Part shown: piece after piece, positions 16,570 to 25,336 of the stretch
How the letters are laid out: each line of letters begins with the position of its first letter
Position numbering within the stretch: the stretch's first letter is position 1
Notes under the pieces: generated by a model
Databases searched by the model: none
What the model was told of the DNA's origin: nothing
Seen by the model: only the letters and a program-made list of their open reading frames with translations
Program-made: the position numbers and the translations under genes
Assembly (NCBI GenBank): GCA_937872925.1
Contig: CALMUT010000076.1
Span: 1 to 44,750, forward strand
Source: an uncultured Myxococcales bacterium
Lineage (GTDB): Bacteria; Myxococcota_A; Polyangia; Polyangiales; Polyangiaceae
DNA length: 44,750 nt
Direction of reading: 5' to 3'

Positions 16570-17955
16570 TCAAAGAAGCAGATAACAAAGCAGCGCGAGC
16601 GCAAACGCTCCGAACACGTTGAGCACGGCTCCGCTGCGAGCCATTTGCCGCACGCTGACGCGGTCCGTGCCGAAGATGATGGCGTTGGGTGCGGTGGCGA
16701 CGGGCAACATGAAAGCGCAGCTCGCCGACAGCGCCGCGGGCACCATCAACAGCTTCGGGTCGAGACCGGCACCCAATGCAGCGGCGGCGAGAACTGGCAT
16801 GAGCAACGTGGCGGTTGCGGTGTTGCTGGTGACTTCAGTCAGGAACGTGACGGAAAGGCAGACGATGCAGAGCATCCCAAAGAGCGGCAGCGTTGAAACT
16901 GCCGAGAGCGCAGCGCCCAGCGCCGCGGAGAGACCGGACTCTTCGAAGGCCCGGGCGATGGCGATGCCGCCGCCGAAGAGCACCAACAGGCCCCAGGGGA
17001 TCTTGCGCGCCGTCGACCAGTCCAGCAGAGCTCCGCCGTCGCCGTCGGGGATCAGGAACAAGATCACGGCCGCGGCCAGTGCAACGGTGCTGTCGCTGAC
17101 CGCGCTGCCGCCAACGAAGCGGCTCCAGCCGCCGAAGGGCTCCGTGCGCGTGATCCAGGCGAGGGCCGTAAGTCCGAACACCACCAGCACTCGGGCCTCG
17201 GCCGCGCGCCAGGGGCCGACGCTGGGCAGCTTGAGTTCGACGCGCTTCGTCACGCCTCGGGTCACCACTAGCCACGCGATGGGTAGCAGCACGATCACGG
17301 CCGGCACACCGATGCGCATCCACTCTGAGAAGGACATCTCTGCGCCAGCGACTTCCTTGTAAATCCCCATGAAGATCACGTTTGGGGGCGTGCCAATGGG
17401 CGTGCCCAATCCGCCAATGCTTGCGGAGTACGCGATACCCAGGAGCAGCGCTCGGCTGAGGGGCCCACGATCGGACTCGATCAGCGCCAGGGCGACCGGC
17501 AGCATCATGAGCGTGGCCGCGGTGTTGCTGATCCACATGCTCATCACGGCCGTGGCCAGCATGAATCCGAGCACCAGACGCCTTCCGCTGGTGCCGCCAA
17601 CCAACCGCACCATGCCCAGCGCCAATCTGCGATGAGCGCCGCTCTTCTCCAGCGCCATGCTCACCAAGAAGCCGCCGAGCAACAGCAGGATCAGCGTGTG
17701 GCCATACGCGCCCGCAACTTGTTTGTGATCCAGCACGCCGGTGAGGGGAAACGCCGCAAAGGGGATCAGCGACGTGGCAGGAATGGCGATGGGTTCGAGG
17801 ACCCACCAACAGGCACACAGGCCGGTGATGCCCGCCGTGGCCGCTGCGGGCGCAGGCAGGCCGCCCCAGATCGCGAGCGCATAGCAAATGGCTCCGAGCA
17901 GCGGGCCCGCAGCGAGCGCCGCGCCGCGCTTGGTGACGAAAGTTGATGCGGACAT
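16570..17955 (-). CDS. DASS family sodium/dicarboxylate-type transporter (SLC13)
   Basis: A 461-residue polytopic membrane protein, about 11-12 spans. Two SNT signatures of the family are present: MWISNTAATLMMLP (about 139-152) and FLTEVTSNTATATLLMP (about 382-398), with the substrate-binding loop IGGLGTPIGTPPNVIFMG between. These motifs coordinate sodium ions and the carboxylate substrate. Members import succinate, citrate or related dicarboxylates, or sulfate in a subset. It is located in the inner membrane. The reductase gene follows at 54 bp; the MepA gene is divergent. Confidence 0.93.
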   Translation of the reverse strand: MSASTFVTKRGAALAAGPLLGAICYALAIWGGLPAPAAATAGITGLCACWWVLEPIAIPATSLIPFAAFPLTGVLDHKQVAGAYGHTLILLLLGGFLVSMALEKSGAHRRLALGMVRLVGGTSGRRLVLGFMLATAVMSMWISNTAATLMMLPVALALIESDRGPLSRALLLGIAYSASIGGLGTPIGTPPNVIFMGIYKEVAGAEMSFSEWMRIGVPAVIVLLPIAWLVVTRGVTKRVELKLPSVGPWRAAEARVLVVFGLTALAWITRTEPFGGWSRFVGGSAVSDSTVALAAAVILFLIPDGDGGALLDWSTARKIPWGLLVLFGGGIAIARAFEESGLSAALGAALSAVSTLPLFGMLCIVCLSVTFLTEVTSNTATATLLMPVLAAAALGAGLDPKLLMVPAALSASCAFMLPVATAPNAIIFGTDRVSVRQMARSGAVLNVFGAFALALLCYLLL

Positions 17956-18034
17956 GGCTTCGTCGCGCGCTCAAAATTGCCGCGCAACCCTCCGGAAAAG
18001 CACGAGAAACAGCCTAGCTTGGCTCGGGCGCGGG

Positions 18035-18063
18035 TTGAAGCGGTGCGCATGCGCCTGTTAAGT
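18035..18063 (+). promoter_or_regulatory. Weak candidate promoter for the endopeptidase gene
   Basis: TTGAAG (18035-18040) with a 17-bp spacer before TTAAGT (18058-18063), 59 bp upstream of the ATG at 18123. The -35 matches well, the -10 poorly. Confidence 0.25.
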
Positions 18064-18122
18064 ATTTCCCGGCGCGCGGCCCAGGCATTCTCTGGCGCAG
18101 CGGCTATTTCCTGAAGTATCTG

Positions 18123-18896
18123 ATGCAGTTCTCGAAGCAGATGTTGTTGGTCCGGCCCTGGGCGCTGTTCGTGGTCCTGGTCGCGAGCCTTGGGTTGCTG
18201 GCGCCCACCGTCGCGGCGGCTCCGGGCCGCGACTTGCCCAAGAAGTTTCGCCGTTCGCCCTACTCTCTGATGAGTCTGACCGTCGGCGCGCCCAATGCAG
18301 GCTACCAGCTGCGTGCCAAGAAGCTACGCAAGCGCCAGTACCTGCACATCAAACGTGGCAGCGCAGACCGCGTATACGGCCACCCCGCCTTAGTGCTCAT
18401 GCTCTACCGCAGCGCGAAGGAGATCGCGAAAAGCGCGCCCGGCTCGGTGCTGCTCGTGGGCGACGTCTCTGATAAGGACGGCGGGTCCCTCAGCGGGCAT
18501 CGTTCTCATCAGAGCGGGCGTGACGCGGACATTGGCATGTACGCGCTGGACAAGAGGGGCAAGCGAGTAGTGCTCGACCGTTTCGTGTCCTTTGGCGGTG
18601 ACGGCAAAGCTCAAGACGGTAGCGGGCTCGTCTTCGATGACGCACGCAACTGGCTGCTAGTGCAGTCTTGGGTGCGTGATCATCGGGCTGGCTTGAGCCA
18701 TATCTTCGTCTCGACGCCGCTGCGTTCGCGCTTGATCAAGTTTGCCTCCGGGCACCCGCGCTATAAGAAATTCGTGACGGAGGTTTCGGCGCTGCTCAAG
18801 CAGCCCGAACGGTCGAGTGATCACTCCGACCACTTCCACGTGCGCATCTCTTGCCCCAAGCGCCTCGTCGGTCTCTGCGTCGAAGAATCGAAGTAG
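18123..18896 (+). CDS. Penicillin-insensitive murein endopeptidase-type peptidase (MepA family)
   Basis: The 257-residue protein has a signal peptide (about 1-32) and the LAS-type zinc peptidase motifs of family M74: SGHRSHQSGRDADIGMY (124-140; zinc ligands likely His129 and Asp136) and DHSDHFHVRISCP (233-245; His237/His239). MepA cleaves D-Ala-meso-DAP cross-links in periplasmic peptidoglycan. Size is close to the 274 residues of the E. coli enzyme. Paired cysteines (Cys244, Cys252) may form a disulfide. The stop codon lies 1 bp from the stop of the convergent alcohol dehydrogenase gene. Confidence 0.93.
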   Translation: MQFSKQMLLVRPWALFVVLVASLGLLAPTVAAAPGRDLPKKFRRSPYSLMSLTVGAPNAGYQLRAKKLRKRQYLHIKRGSADRVYGHPALVLMLYRSAKEIAKSAPGSVLLVGDVSDKDGGSLSGHRSHQSGRDADIGMYALDKRGKRVVLDRFVSFGGDGKAQDGSGLVFDDARNWLLVQSWVRDHRAGLSHIFVSTPLRSRLIKFASGHPRYKKFVTEVSALLKQPERSSDHSDHFHVRISCPKRLVGLCVEESK

Positions 18897-18897
18897 C

Positions 18898-19860
18898 TCA
18901 AGAGCCCACGTCGACCAAGACTTTCAGTGTGCCGCGGCGTGCCGCGTGGTCGAAGGCGCTGATGGCGTCCCGCAGGGGATAGCGAGCTTGGATCAGCGGC
19001 GTCGGATCGAAGCTGCCTGCCGCCAAAAGCGCGATGGCGGCGCGCATGTCGCCACAGCGCGAACCGACGACATTCAGTTCTTGGATCACGATGGGGCTGA
19101 AGTCGACCTGGGTCGGGCCAGCCACGGTCGTCTTCAGCACCAAGGTGCCCCGGGGTTTGCACAGCGCCATGGCCCGGGCGAGTCCGCTCGTGCTGCCACT
19201 GGCCTCCACAACCAGATCGGCGTCGCCGTCTTCGAGGGTCAGTGCGTCTTCCAGCTTTCCGCGTGCGCGCCAGGCGTCGAGCAGCGCAAGCTTTTCCTTA
19301 TGGTGCCCCACAACCAGCACGTCACGGATCGCGGTCGCCAACGCGGCGGCGATCAAGAGCCCCAATTTGCCGTCACCGATCACGACGGCGCGCTTGGCAT
19401 CGCAGGCGCCCGCGACATCCAACACATGCAGCGCGGCGGCAAGCGGCTCGGCGAATACGGCCACGTCGTCCCTGACGCTTTGCGGTACTGCAACCAGGCA
19501 CCGCTCCGGGATCGTGAGTTCTTCCGCGAAGGCGCCCCCACGCCCCAGGATCCCCAGCACCGTGCGCGCGCGGCAATGATGCCCGTCGCGCTGCACGCAG
19601 TCCGCGCACTGGCCGCAGCCCGCGTTGATGTCCGCGACCACGCGCTTGCCTACCCAAGGCGCACTCTCCGACTCGATCACGGTGCCCACCATCTCGTGGC
19701 CGGGCACTCCGGAAAACCCCATGTAGCCCCGCACCAGCTGCAGATCCGTGTCGCAGACGCCCGCCACGCGGACGGCCACGCGGGCTTCACCCGGGGCGCG
19801 CTTCGGGGAGGGGAAGTCCGTCCGGGTCTTCAGCTTGCCGTCCAAGACCAAGGCCAACAT
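18898..19860 (-). CDS. Zinc-dependent alcohol dehydrogenase family protein
   Basis: The 320-residue MDR protein has catalytic zinc ligands Cys36 and the His55-Glu56 pair (GHE), and structural-zinc cysteines GCGQCADCVQRDGHHC (81-96; Cys82, Cys85, Cys88, Cys96). The coenzyme motif is GDGKLGLL (162-169). The residue after Cys36 is Asp where Cys-Asp/Ser is usual. It should oxidise an alcohol or reduce an aldehyde with NAD(P); the substrate is not predictable. The start MLALVLDGKLK at 19860 was preferred to an upstream ATG whose extra 34 residues do not resemble the family. Divergent from the ferredoxin gene across 95 bp. Confidence 0.9.
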   Translation of the reverse strand: MLALVLDGKLKTRTDFPSPKRAPGEARVAVRVAGVCDTDLQLVRGYMGFSGVPGHEMVGTVIESESAPWVGKRVVADINAGCGQCADCVQRDGHHCRARTVLGILGRGGAFAEELTIPERCLVAVPQSVRDDVAVFAEPLAAALHVLDVAGACDAKRAVVIGDGKLGLLIAAALATAIRDVLVVGHHKEKLALLDAWRARGKLEDALTLEDGDADLVVEASGSTSGLARAMALCKPRGTLVLKTTVAGPTQVDFSPIVIQELNVVGSRCGDMRAAIALLAAGSFDPTPLIQARYPLRDAISAFDHAARRGTLKVLVDVGS

Positions 19861-19955
19861 CAAGGCAGGCCTATCACCTTTTTGCCCTGCTATGCAGTCG
19901 ACCACACCCACAATCTCCTTCAATCGCCCGACGCAGCCAGCTACCCTCCGCGCCC

Positions 19956-20261
19956 GTGCCAAGCGTCATCTTCGAAGCCAACTCCATCGGGCGAGAAAAA
20001 CGCGTCGAAGTCGCCGTGGAGACCCCGCTGGTCGACATCGCGGACGAAGTCCTGGCACCGATCCCGTTTTCCTGTCGCTCCGCAACCTGCGCCACCTGTC
20101 AGGTCGAGGTCACCGAAGGCGCCGAGCTGCTGCGCCCCCCGGACGACGACGAACGCGAACTACTGGAACTACTGAACAGCCCGTCTACCGTTCGCTTGGC
20201 CTGCCAAGCGGTGGTCTGCCCTGGTGATGGCGTGGTGCGGGTCAAACCCGTGGGGACTTGA
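19956..20261 (+). CDS. 2Fe-2S ferredoxin
   Basis: A 101-residue single-domain ferredoxin with plant-type/adrenodoxin-like cluster cysteines: CRSATCATC (Cys40, Cys45, Cys48) and Cys83 in RLACQAVV. The pattern CX5CX2C-X34-C supports a 2Fe-2S cluster and a role as small cytoplasmic electron carrier, possibly for the adjacent dehydrogenase or for monooxygenases; partner unknown. Start is GTG 19956. A glycosyltransferase gene follows 28 bp downstream. Confidence 0.92.
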   Translation: MPSVIFEANSIGREKRVEVAVETPLVDIADEVLAPIPFSCRSATCATCQVEVTEGAELLRPPDDDERELLELLNSPSTVRLACQAVVCPGDGVVRVKPVGT

Positions 20262-20289
20262 GCGAGGGCACGCGCGCGGCGGTTACTTC

Positions 20290-22587
20290 ATGACTTGGTC
20301 GTTGGATCGCATCGTCTGGCCAGTCCTACCCTGGCGGGAACTCGCGCAGCGCTACCGCGAGGGCGCATCGGACCTCAGTTTCGAGATCAGCGTGGCACTA
20401 GTGCTGGGACTCGTGCTGAGCCTGCCCTTGCTCATGCCCCGACCACGCGCGTACCGCTGGCTTGGCGTTGTGGTAGCGGCCTTGAGCGTCGCTTTTGGCG
20501 TATGGCGCGGCTGGGAGTTCCTCTGGATCGGTGACGATGCGTTCATCTCTTTTCGCTACGCGGAGAACTTCGCGCACGGTCATGGACTTGTGTTTAACCC
20601 TGGGGAGCGGGTCGAGGGGTACACGAACTTCCTCTGGACCGTACTGATCGGCATCGGGATCTGGCTCGGGCAGGATCCGCTGATGCTGTCCGCGGTTCTG
20701 TCCCTCGGTTCTTTTGCCGGCGTCATCGTTCTTTCTCAGGAACTGGTGCGCCGCTTGGCGCCCTGGAACGCGCCGGTTTCAGCTGCCTTTGTGGCGCCGG
20801 TTCTGGCCGGCAGCTACGTGCTGACGACGTTTGCCACCAGCGGACTCGAGACGATGTTCGGCGCGCTGCTGGTGCTGTTGATGCTGTGGTTCGCCCTGCT
20901 GCGACGGCCAGCGCTTGCGGGCACCTTCGGCACGCTTGCCGCCATGACCCACCCGGACCACGGGATCTTCTACGCGGTGCTTGGTCTCTGTTTGGCGCTA
21001 GACCGCGAACGCCGTCGCCAAATCCTGCGCTACGCCGTTCCCTTTGTCGTGATCTACGTTCCTTACTTCCTGTGGCGCTACAACTACTATGGCGATCTCT
21101 TTCCGAACACGTACTACGCAAAAAGCGGCGGGCTTGAGTACTTTCGGCAGGGCTGGATCTACGTCGCAGTAAGCGGTTTTGCCGCTGGACTCATCGGGGC
21201 GTTGCCCTTGGCCGTCTTCGGTGCCCTTGCGCGCCACAGCCACTTCTTGGCGCGCTTCTTCTTGATAGCAACGCCCTTGTTCTCGATCTACGTCGCCAAG
21301 ATTGGCGGGGATTTCATGTTGGGGCGTCTGTTCGTTCCCATCATCCCCGTGGTGTTGATTTTGGCTGAGCTGGGAGCTCGGGAGCTGTTCGCGGCCCGAC
21401 GTCGCATGCTCGCTCCGCTGGGTTTGTTTGGTGTGGCTTTGATCATTCCGGCCGCCTTGCCCGTACAAGTTATCCGCCCCGGCGAAAAGGTGTGGCATAT
21501 CGCTGACGAGCGCACTTTCTACCCCATTAGAAAGGAGCGCGCGCTGGTTGCCGCCAGCCAATACGCGCGCTGGGGCAAGGACTTGAACGTGCACATCGCG
21601 TCCCACGGCGTGCAGCCCTTAGCCGCTTTTGGCTGCTGCGGCATGCTCTCCTACTACTCCAAGCTGCCAATCTTGGATGTCTACGGTTTGGCCGACGCAC
21701 ACGTTGCTCGCAAACCCATCGCGCAGCGCGGGCGTCCGGGGCACGAAAAACTCGCGTCACCCGGTTACGTGATCACTCGCGGCGCGCGGATCTCGGAGCA
21801 TCCGGTGTACCCACCGCGCTACAGCCCGTGGACGGAGATCTGGGTAGGCGCATTGCGCTTTCATATCCCCACCTACGACGCTGGACTGATGGATACCTTG
21901 GCCAAGGATCCCGCAGTGCGCTTCGTCGACATCCGGACGCAAATCGATTCCTGGACTCCAGATCCCGCAACCACGAGTCGAGAGGACCGCTGGTGCGACG
22001 CTTGGTTCTTCGAGCAGTACTACTTCTTGCACAACCAAGATCGAAAGCGCCTGGCGGCGGTGCGTGAAAAGCTCGTTCTGTTGGAGCCGGAGCTGAAGGG
22101 ACTGGAGGGGCTCATCATGGGCGAGCCCGCCGCAGGCTCGGGCTTTCGCAAGTTACGGGAATTCCATCTCGACAGTCGCGCTGAGGGCTGGCTTTCCAAA
22201 GGCAAAGCATTCGCAGCTTGGCCGTCTGCGGGGGTTGCGCTCCAAGAGACTCCCGCCAACAACGTCGGGGCCTTTGCCAATTCTATGGTCGAGCGCGTGG
22301 GCGACGCTCCCACCGGCGCGTTGCTGTCGCCGCGCTTCGAACTCCGCGGCGACGCCCTCACGCTGTGGATCGGCGGTGGTAGTGACATCCGCACGTTGCG
22401 CGCGACATTGATGGTCGATGGTGCTCCAGTCCGCAACGCAACGGGGTGCAGGACCGAGGTGCTCGGGCGCAGAGTGTGGCGAACCTCCGACTTACGCGGC
22501 AAGACGGCACAGATCGAAATCGTTGACAGCTCCGCCGGAGGCTGGGGTCACATCATGGTCGACGAGATTGTGGAGTGGGCGCGCTAG
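20290..22587 (+). CDS. GT-C type membrane glycosyltransferase with C-terminal jelly-roll domain
   Basis: A 765-residue protein. After two N-terminal hydrophobic stretches comes GDDAFISFRYAENFAHGHG (81-99), the Asp-Asp catalytic loop of GT-C enzymes (GT39/RgtA/AftB-like), then FNPGERVEGYTNFLW and roughly ten further membrane spans to about residue 420. Such enzymes transfer sugars from polyprenyl-phosphate donors on the outer side of the inner membrane. Residues about 620-765 contain LLSPRFELRG, RTSDLRGKTAQIEIVD and GGWGHIMVDEIVEWAR, a jelly-roll like the C-terminal module of GH32 enzymes. This module may bind acceptor glycan; that is inference. Start at 20290 begins MTWSLD; an upstream in-frame ATG (20224) overlaps the ferredoxin. 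Confidence 0.88.
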   Translation: MTWSLDRIVWPVLPWRELAQRYREGASDLSFEISVALVLGLVLSLPLLMPRPRAYRWLGVVVAALSVAFGVWRGWEFLWIGDDAFISFRYAENFAHGHGLVFNPGERVEGYTNFLWTVLIGIGIWLGQDPLMLSAVLSLGSFAGVIVLSQELVRRLAPWNAPVSAAFVAPVLAGSYVLTTFATSGLETMFGALLVLLMLWFALLRRPALAGTFGTLAAMTHPDHGIFYAVLGLCLALDRERRRQILRYAVPFVVIYVPYFLWRYNYYGDLFPNTYYAKSGGLEYFRQGWIYVAVSGFAAGLIGALPLAVFGALARHSHFLARFFLIATPLFSIYVAKIGGDFMLGRLFVPIIPVVLILAELGARELFAARRRMLAPLGLFGVALIIPAALPVQVIRPGEKVWHIADERTFYPIRKERALVAASQYARWGKDLNVHIASHGVQPLAAFGCCGMLSYYSKLPILDVYGLADAHVARKPIAQRGRPGHEKLASPGYVITRGARISEHPVYPPRYSPWTEIWVGALRFHIPTYDAGLMDTLAKDPAVRFVDIRTQIDSWTPDPATTSREDRWCDAWFFEQYYFLHNQDRKRLAAVREKLVLLEPELKGLEGLIMGEPAAGSGFRKLREFHLDSRAEGWLSKGKAFAAWPSAGVALQETPANNVGAFANSMVERVGDAPTGALLSPRFELRGDALTLWIGGGSDIRTLRATLMVDGAPVRNATGCRTEVLGRRVWRTSDLRGKTAQIEIVDSSAGGWGHIMVDEIVEWAR

Positions 22588-22605
22588 CGAAGCGCCGGAA
22601 GCTCG

Positions 22606-24165
22606 CTACGCACTCAGTTCCGTAGCCGCATTCAAATCCAGGTCGAGCACGACGGCTCGTTTGAGAGCACGGGCCAGCAGCTTCAGCTTCCGACGTGCGC
22701 CCCAGACCTCGAGCTCTGCGTCGCCGGTCGTCTGCACCACGATGCGCACGCGTTCGTCGCTGATCTCCACGCGCAGGCCTTCGACCAATTGGTGGTGGCT
22801 GCGGTCGAGACCGTCGGCGACCCGTAGGATCCCCGCCATGATGCTGATGGCTCGTCGGCGCTGGGGGGTGAGCGCGCCAAACTCCGGGTCTTTTCGCCGG
22901 GGGCGGGCTTTGCGATGGTAGCGCGCGAGCAGCGCGAGCTCCCCCCGCTCTAGATCCGAAAAGCCGCGCAAATCCCCGTGGCGGATGATGTACGCGGCGT
23001 GGTGTTCGTGTTTTTCGTAGCCGATGTGCTGCCCAACGTCGTGCAAGATGGCCCCGAACTCCAACAGCCGCCGGTCTGCGTCCGAGAGCCCGTGCAGCGG
23101 CAGGAGCGCGTCGTAAAGGTCCAGGGCGAGCTTGGCAACGCGGTCGGGGTGCGGGCCGCGTTGGCCACAGCGTTCGGCAAGCTCACGGACGCTCTGGCTG
23201 CGAATGTCCGGCACGATTTCGTAAGAGCGGATGCGGTCGGCCTTCTGCTCCAGGTATTCCAGGACCAGGCCTTCACGCAGCGCGGCTTCACACAGGGTGA
23301 TGCGGTCGGCCTTTGCGAGCTCCAGCAGCACCGTCAGCAGCACCGCGCCAACATGGATCGAGTCCGCGCGGGCTTGATCCACACCCGGCAGCGCGGCGCG
23401 TTCTGCGGCGGTCGCGCTGATCAACGTGTCGCAGAGGGCACGCAGCGCCGATAGCTCCACCACCTGGTTGGTGCTGCTGGTCCAGGGCTCAGCTCCAGAA
23501 AGCAGGTGCGCGGCTTGGCCGAGCGCCAAGATGGTGCCCGAGGTACCCACGACCAAATCGAATTTGTGCTCCCGCGCTTTCTTGAAGGGCTTTTCTGCAG
23601 CAGCGCGGATGTGTTCTTCCAGCTCTTTTCGCTGCTTCTTGCTCAGCGCTTCTCCTTTGCCGAATTTCGCCCGCAGACGCTGCACGCCGAGCTTCAGGGA
23701 CAGTCCCTCGAGCATTTCGCGTGCGTCGCCCACGACCGCCTCGACGCTGCCGCCGCCGATGTCGATGACCAACGCGCGGCGCTCACGCAAATCGATGGCG
23801 TTGCGCGTGGACAGGTAAATGTAGCGGGCTTCTTCGTTGCCGGAGATAACCTGGGGCACGATGCCGGTGGTCTCTGCCACGGAGTACAGGAACTCTCCGC
23901 CGTTTTCGGCTTCGCGAGTTGCGGACGTGGCGACGGCGCGGATGTCAGTCACGCCGTGGCGCTGGGCGAGCTTGTTGAATTTTCCAATGGCGGCAAGCCC
24001 CTTGGCGATGGCCTCGTCCGTCAGGCGGCCATGGTCGAAGACGCTCTTGCCGAGGAAGACCATCTCCTTCTCGCGATCGATCACCTCGAAGGAACCGCTG
24101 GCCGTCGCCTCAGCGACGATCATGTGGATCGAGTTCGACCCGATATCGATGGCAGCGATCTTCAT
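22606..24165 (-). CDS. Exopolyphosphatase / guanosine pentaphosphatase (Ppx/GppA)
   Basis: The 519-residue protein has the ASKHA fold start MKIAAIDIGSNSIHMIVAE, the loop SGNEEARY (109-114; likely catalytic Glu111 or Glu112), the phosphate-binding DIGGGSVE (135-142) and GTSGT, and a C-terminal HD domain (His375-Asp376 in ILHDVG). Members hydrolyse polyphosphate from the end or pppGpp to ppGpp, linking phosphate storage to the stringent response. Full length is normal. The start was set at MKIAAIDIGSN. It lies 46 bp downstream of a Cys-rich lipoprotein gene on the same strand and is convergent with the GT-C gene. Confidence 0.94.
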   Translation of the reverse strand: MKIAAIDIGSNSIHMIVAEATASGSFEVIDREKEMVFLGKSVFDHGRLTDEAIAKGLAAIGKFNKLAQRHGVTDIRAVATSATREAENGGEFLYSVAETTGIVPQVISGNEEARYIYLSTRNAIDLRERRALVIDIGGGSVEAVVGDAREMLEGLSLKLGVQRLRAKFGKGEALSKKQRKELEEHIRAAAEKPFKKAREHKFDLVVGTSGTILALGQAAHLLSGAEPWTSSTNQVVELSALRALCDTLISATAAERAALPGVDQARADSIHVGAVLLTVLLELAKADRITLCEAALREGLVLEYLEQKADRIRSYEIVPDIRSQSVRELAERCGQRGPHPDRVAKLALDLYDALLPLHGLSDADRRLLEFGAILHDVGQHIGYEKHEHHAAYIIRHGDLRGFSDLERGELALLARYHRKARPRRKDPEFGALTPQRRRAISIMAGILRVADGLDRSHHQLVEGLRVEISDERVRIVVQTTGDAELEVWGARRKLKLLARALKRAVVLDLDLNAATELSA

Positions 24166-24211
24166 CGGGCTTTCGTTTAGTACGAAACGCCGGGATCCGC
24201 CAGACGGTTGC

Positions 24212-25201
24212 TCAGCAGGTCTGCTGCGCGCCGCTGACGTTGCAGGTACTTGCTTTGCAACATACTTGCGAGGTGCATGCGTTGAAACCGGTGCACTCCG
24301 CCGTGCACAGGGAGCCGACGCACAAGATCTGACCGCCGCACGCGTTGGTGCCACCGCAGGTGACCTTGGTCAGGTCCGCCCCGCTGCTCACGCCGGATTT
24401 GCATGCCGACGAGCCACAATTCACCAGGCACTGCTTGCCGCCGCACAGCACTTGTCCGCCGCAACTGTTGAAACCCGTGCAGTCCAGATCACAAGACTCT
24501 GTCGCGCTGCACTCGACTCCAGAGGCGCACGCGCTGGTGTCTTTGCAGTCCACGTCACAGTCCTTGCCCTTGCAGACCACTTTACCGCCACAGGCTGAGC
24601 CGCCACAGGTCAGGTTGCATTTTTCCGCCGTGCACTCGATCCCGGAGTTGCAATTGCCGAAGGCGCAGTTGACCGAACACGAAGCGCCGGCGCATTTGAT
24701 TGCGCCCCCGCAGGCGCTCGAGCCGTTGCAGTTGATGTTGCAGCCCGCGCCCTGGGAGCAGTCCACCCCAGATCCGCATGCGCCGGTGCCACAGGTCACA
24801 ACGCAGGCCATGCCTTTGGGGCACTTGACGGTGTCTTTGCAGCTACCGAACGCGCTGCAGTTGAATACGCACGCGCCGCTCTCACACTTGCCGCCGGCCT
24901 GATCGCAAGCGGAGTCGCAGACGGCAACGGTGCCCCCGCTACCCGCGGCACCTGCAGTTCCCCCCGTCGCTCCCGCGCTGCCGCCTTGGCCCGCTAGTCC
25001 GCCAGCGTTGCCCGCCGCGCCGCCGCTGGGCACGCCCGCGCTACCGCCTGCTCCCGCGCTGCCACCGATACCCGCGCCGCCGCCGCTTGCGCCACTTCCC
25101 CCCGTGCCGGGAGCACCGCCACCGAAGAGTCCGCTGCTGTCCGAGGACCCGCATGCGACAGCCACGATGCTCGTAGTCAACGTCAGCCAGTGGCGCAGCA
25201 T
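24212..25201 (-). CDS. Lipoprotein with cysteine-ladder repeats
   Basis: The 329-residue protein has a lipobox (IVAVAC, Cys17), a Gly/Ser/Ala linker (about 27-90) and then about ten tandem units of 20-22 residues. Each unit follows 'xVxC-x(4-5)-AC-xGxVxC-x(4)-C', for example NINCNGSSACGGAIKC, SVNCAFGNCNSGIEC, DLDCTGFNSCGGQVLC. Four cysteines recur per unit, implying a regular solenoid or beta-helix with disulfide ladders, located outside the cytoplasm. I do not recognise a function; disulfide-stabilised solenoids are used for binding, adhesion or antifreeze-like surfaces elsewhere. Start at ATG 25201 gives the signal peptide directly. Confidence 0.86.
   Translation of the reverse strand: MLRHWLTLTTSIVAVACGSSDSSGLFGGGAPGTGGSGASGGGAGIGGSAGAGGSAGVPSGGAAGNAGGLAGQGGSAGATGGTAGAAGSGGTVAVCDSACDQAGGKCESGACVFNCSAFGSCKDTVKCPKGMACVVTCGTGACGSGVDCSQGAGCNINCNGSSACGGAIKCAGASCSVNCAFGNCNSGIECTAEKCNLTCGGSACGGKVVCKGKDCDVDCKDTSACASGVECSATESCDLDCTGFNSCGGQVLCGGKQCLVNCGSSACKSGVSSGADLTKVTCGGTNACGGQILCVGSLCTAECTGFNACTSQVCCKASTCNVSGAQQTC
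24236..24868 (-). repeat. Cysteine-rich ~21-residue tandem repeats
   Basis: About ten diverged protein repeats (residues ~112-322 of the lipoprotein) each carrying four cysteines at fixed spacing, one unit every 60-66 bp. The seventh or eighth unit is expanded by a SGADLTKV insertion. Found by aligning the protein by eye. Confidence 0.75.
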
Positions 25202-25336
25202 GCCGCCAGCATAGCAGACGACGGGCAGACTAGCCTTGCCTGCCTTTGTCTCAAGCACGGCGCCGTGTGCGGCGGGGCGGGGCAAAGCCCAGGCGTCCGC
25301 AGCAACGCGAAGGACTGCTACGCACGGGGCAGCCCA

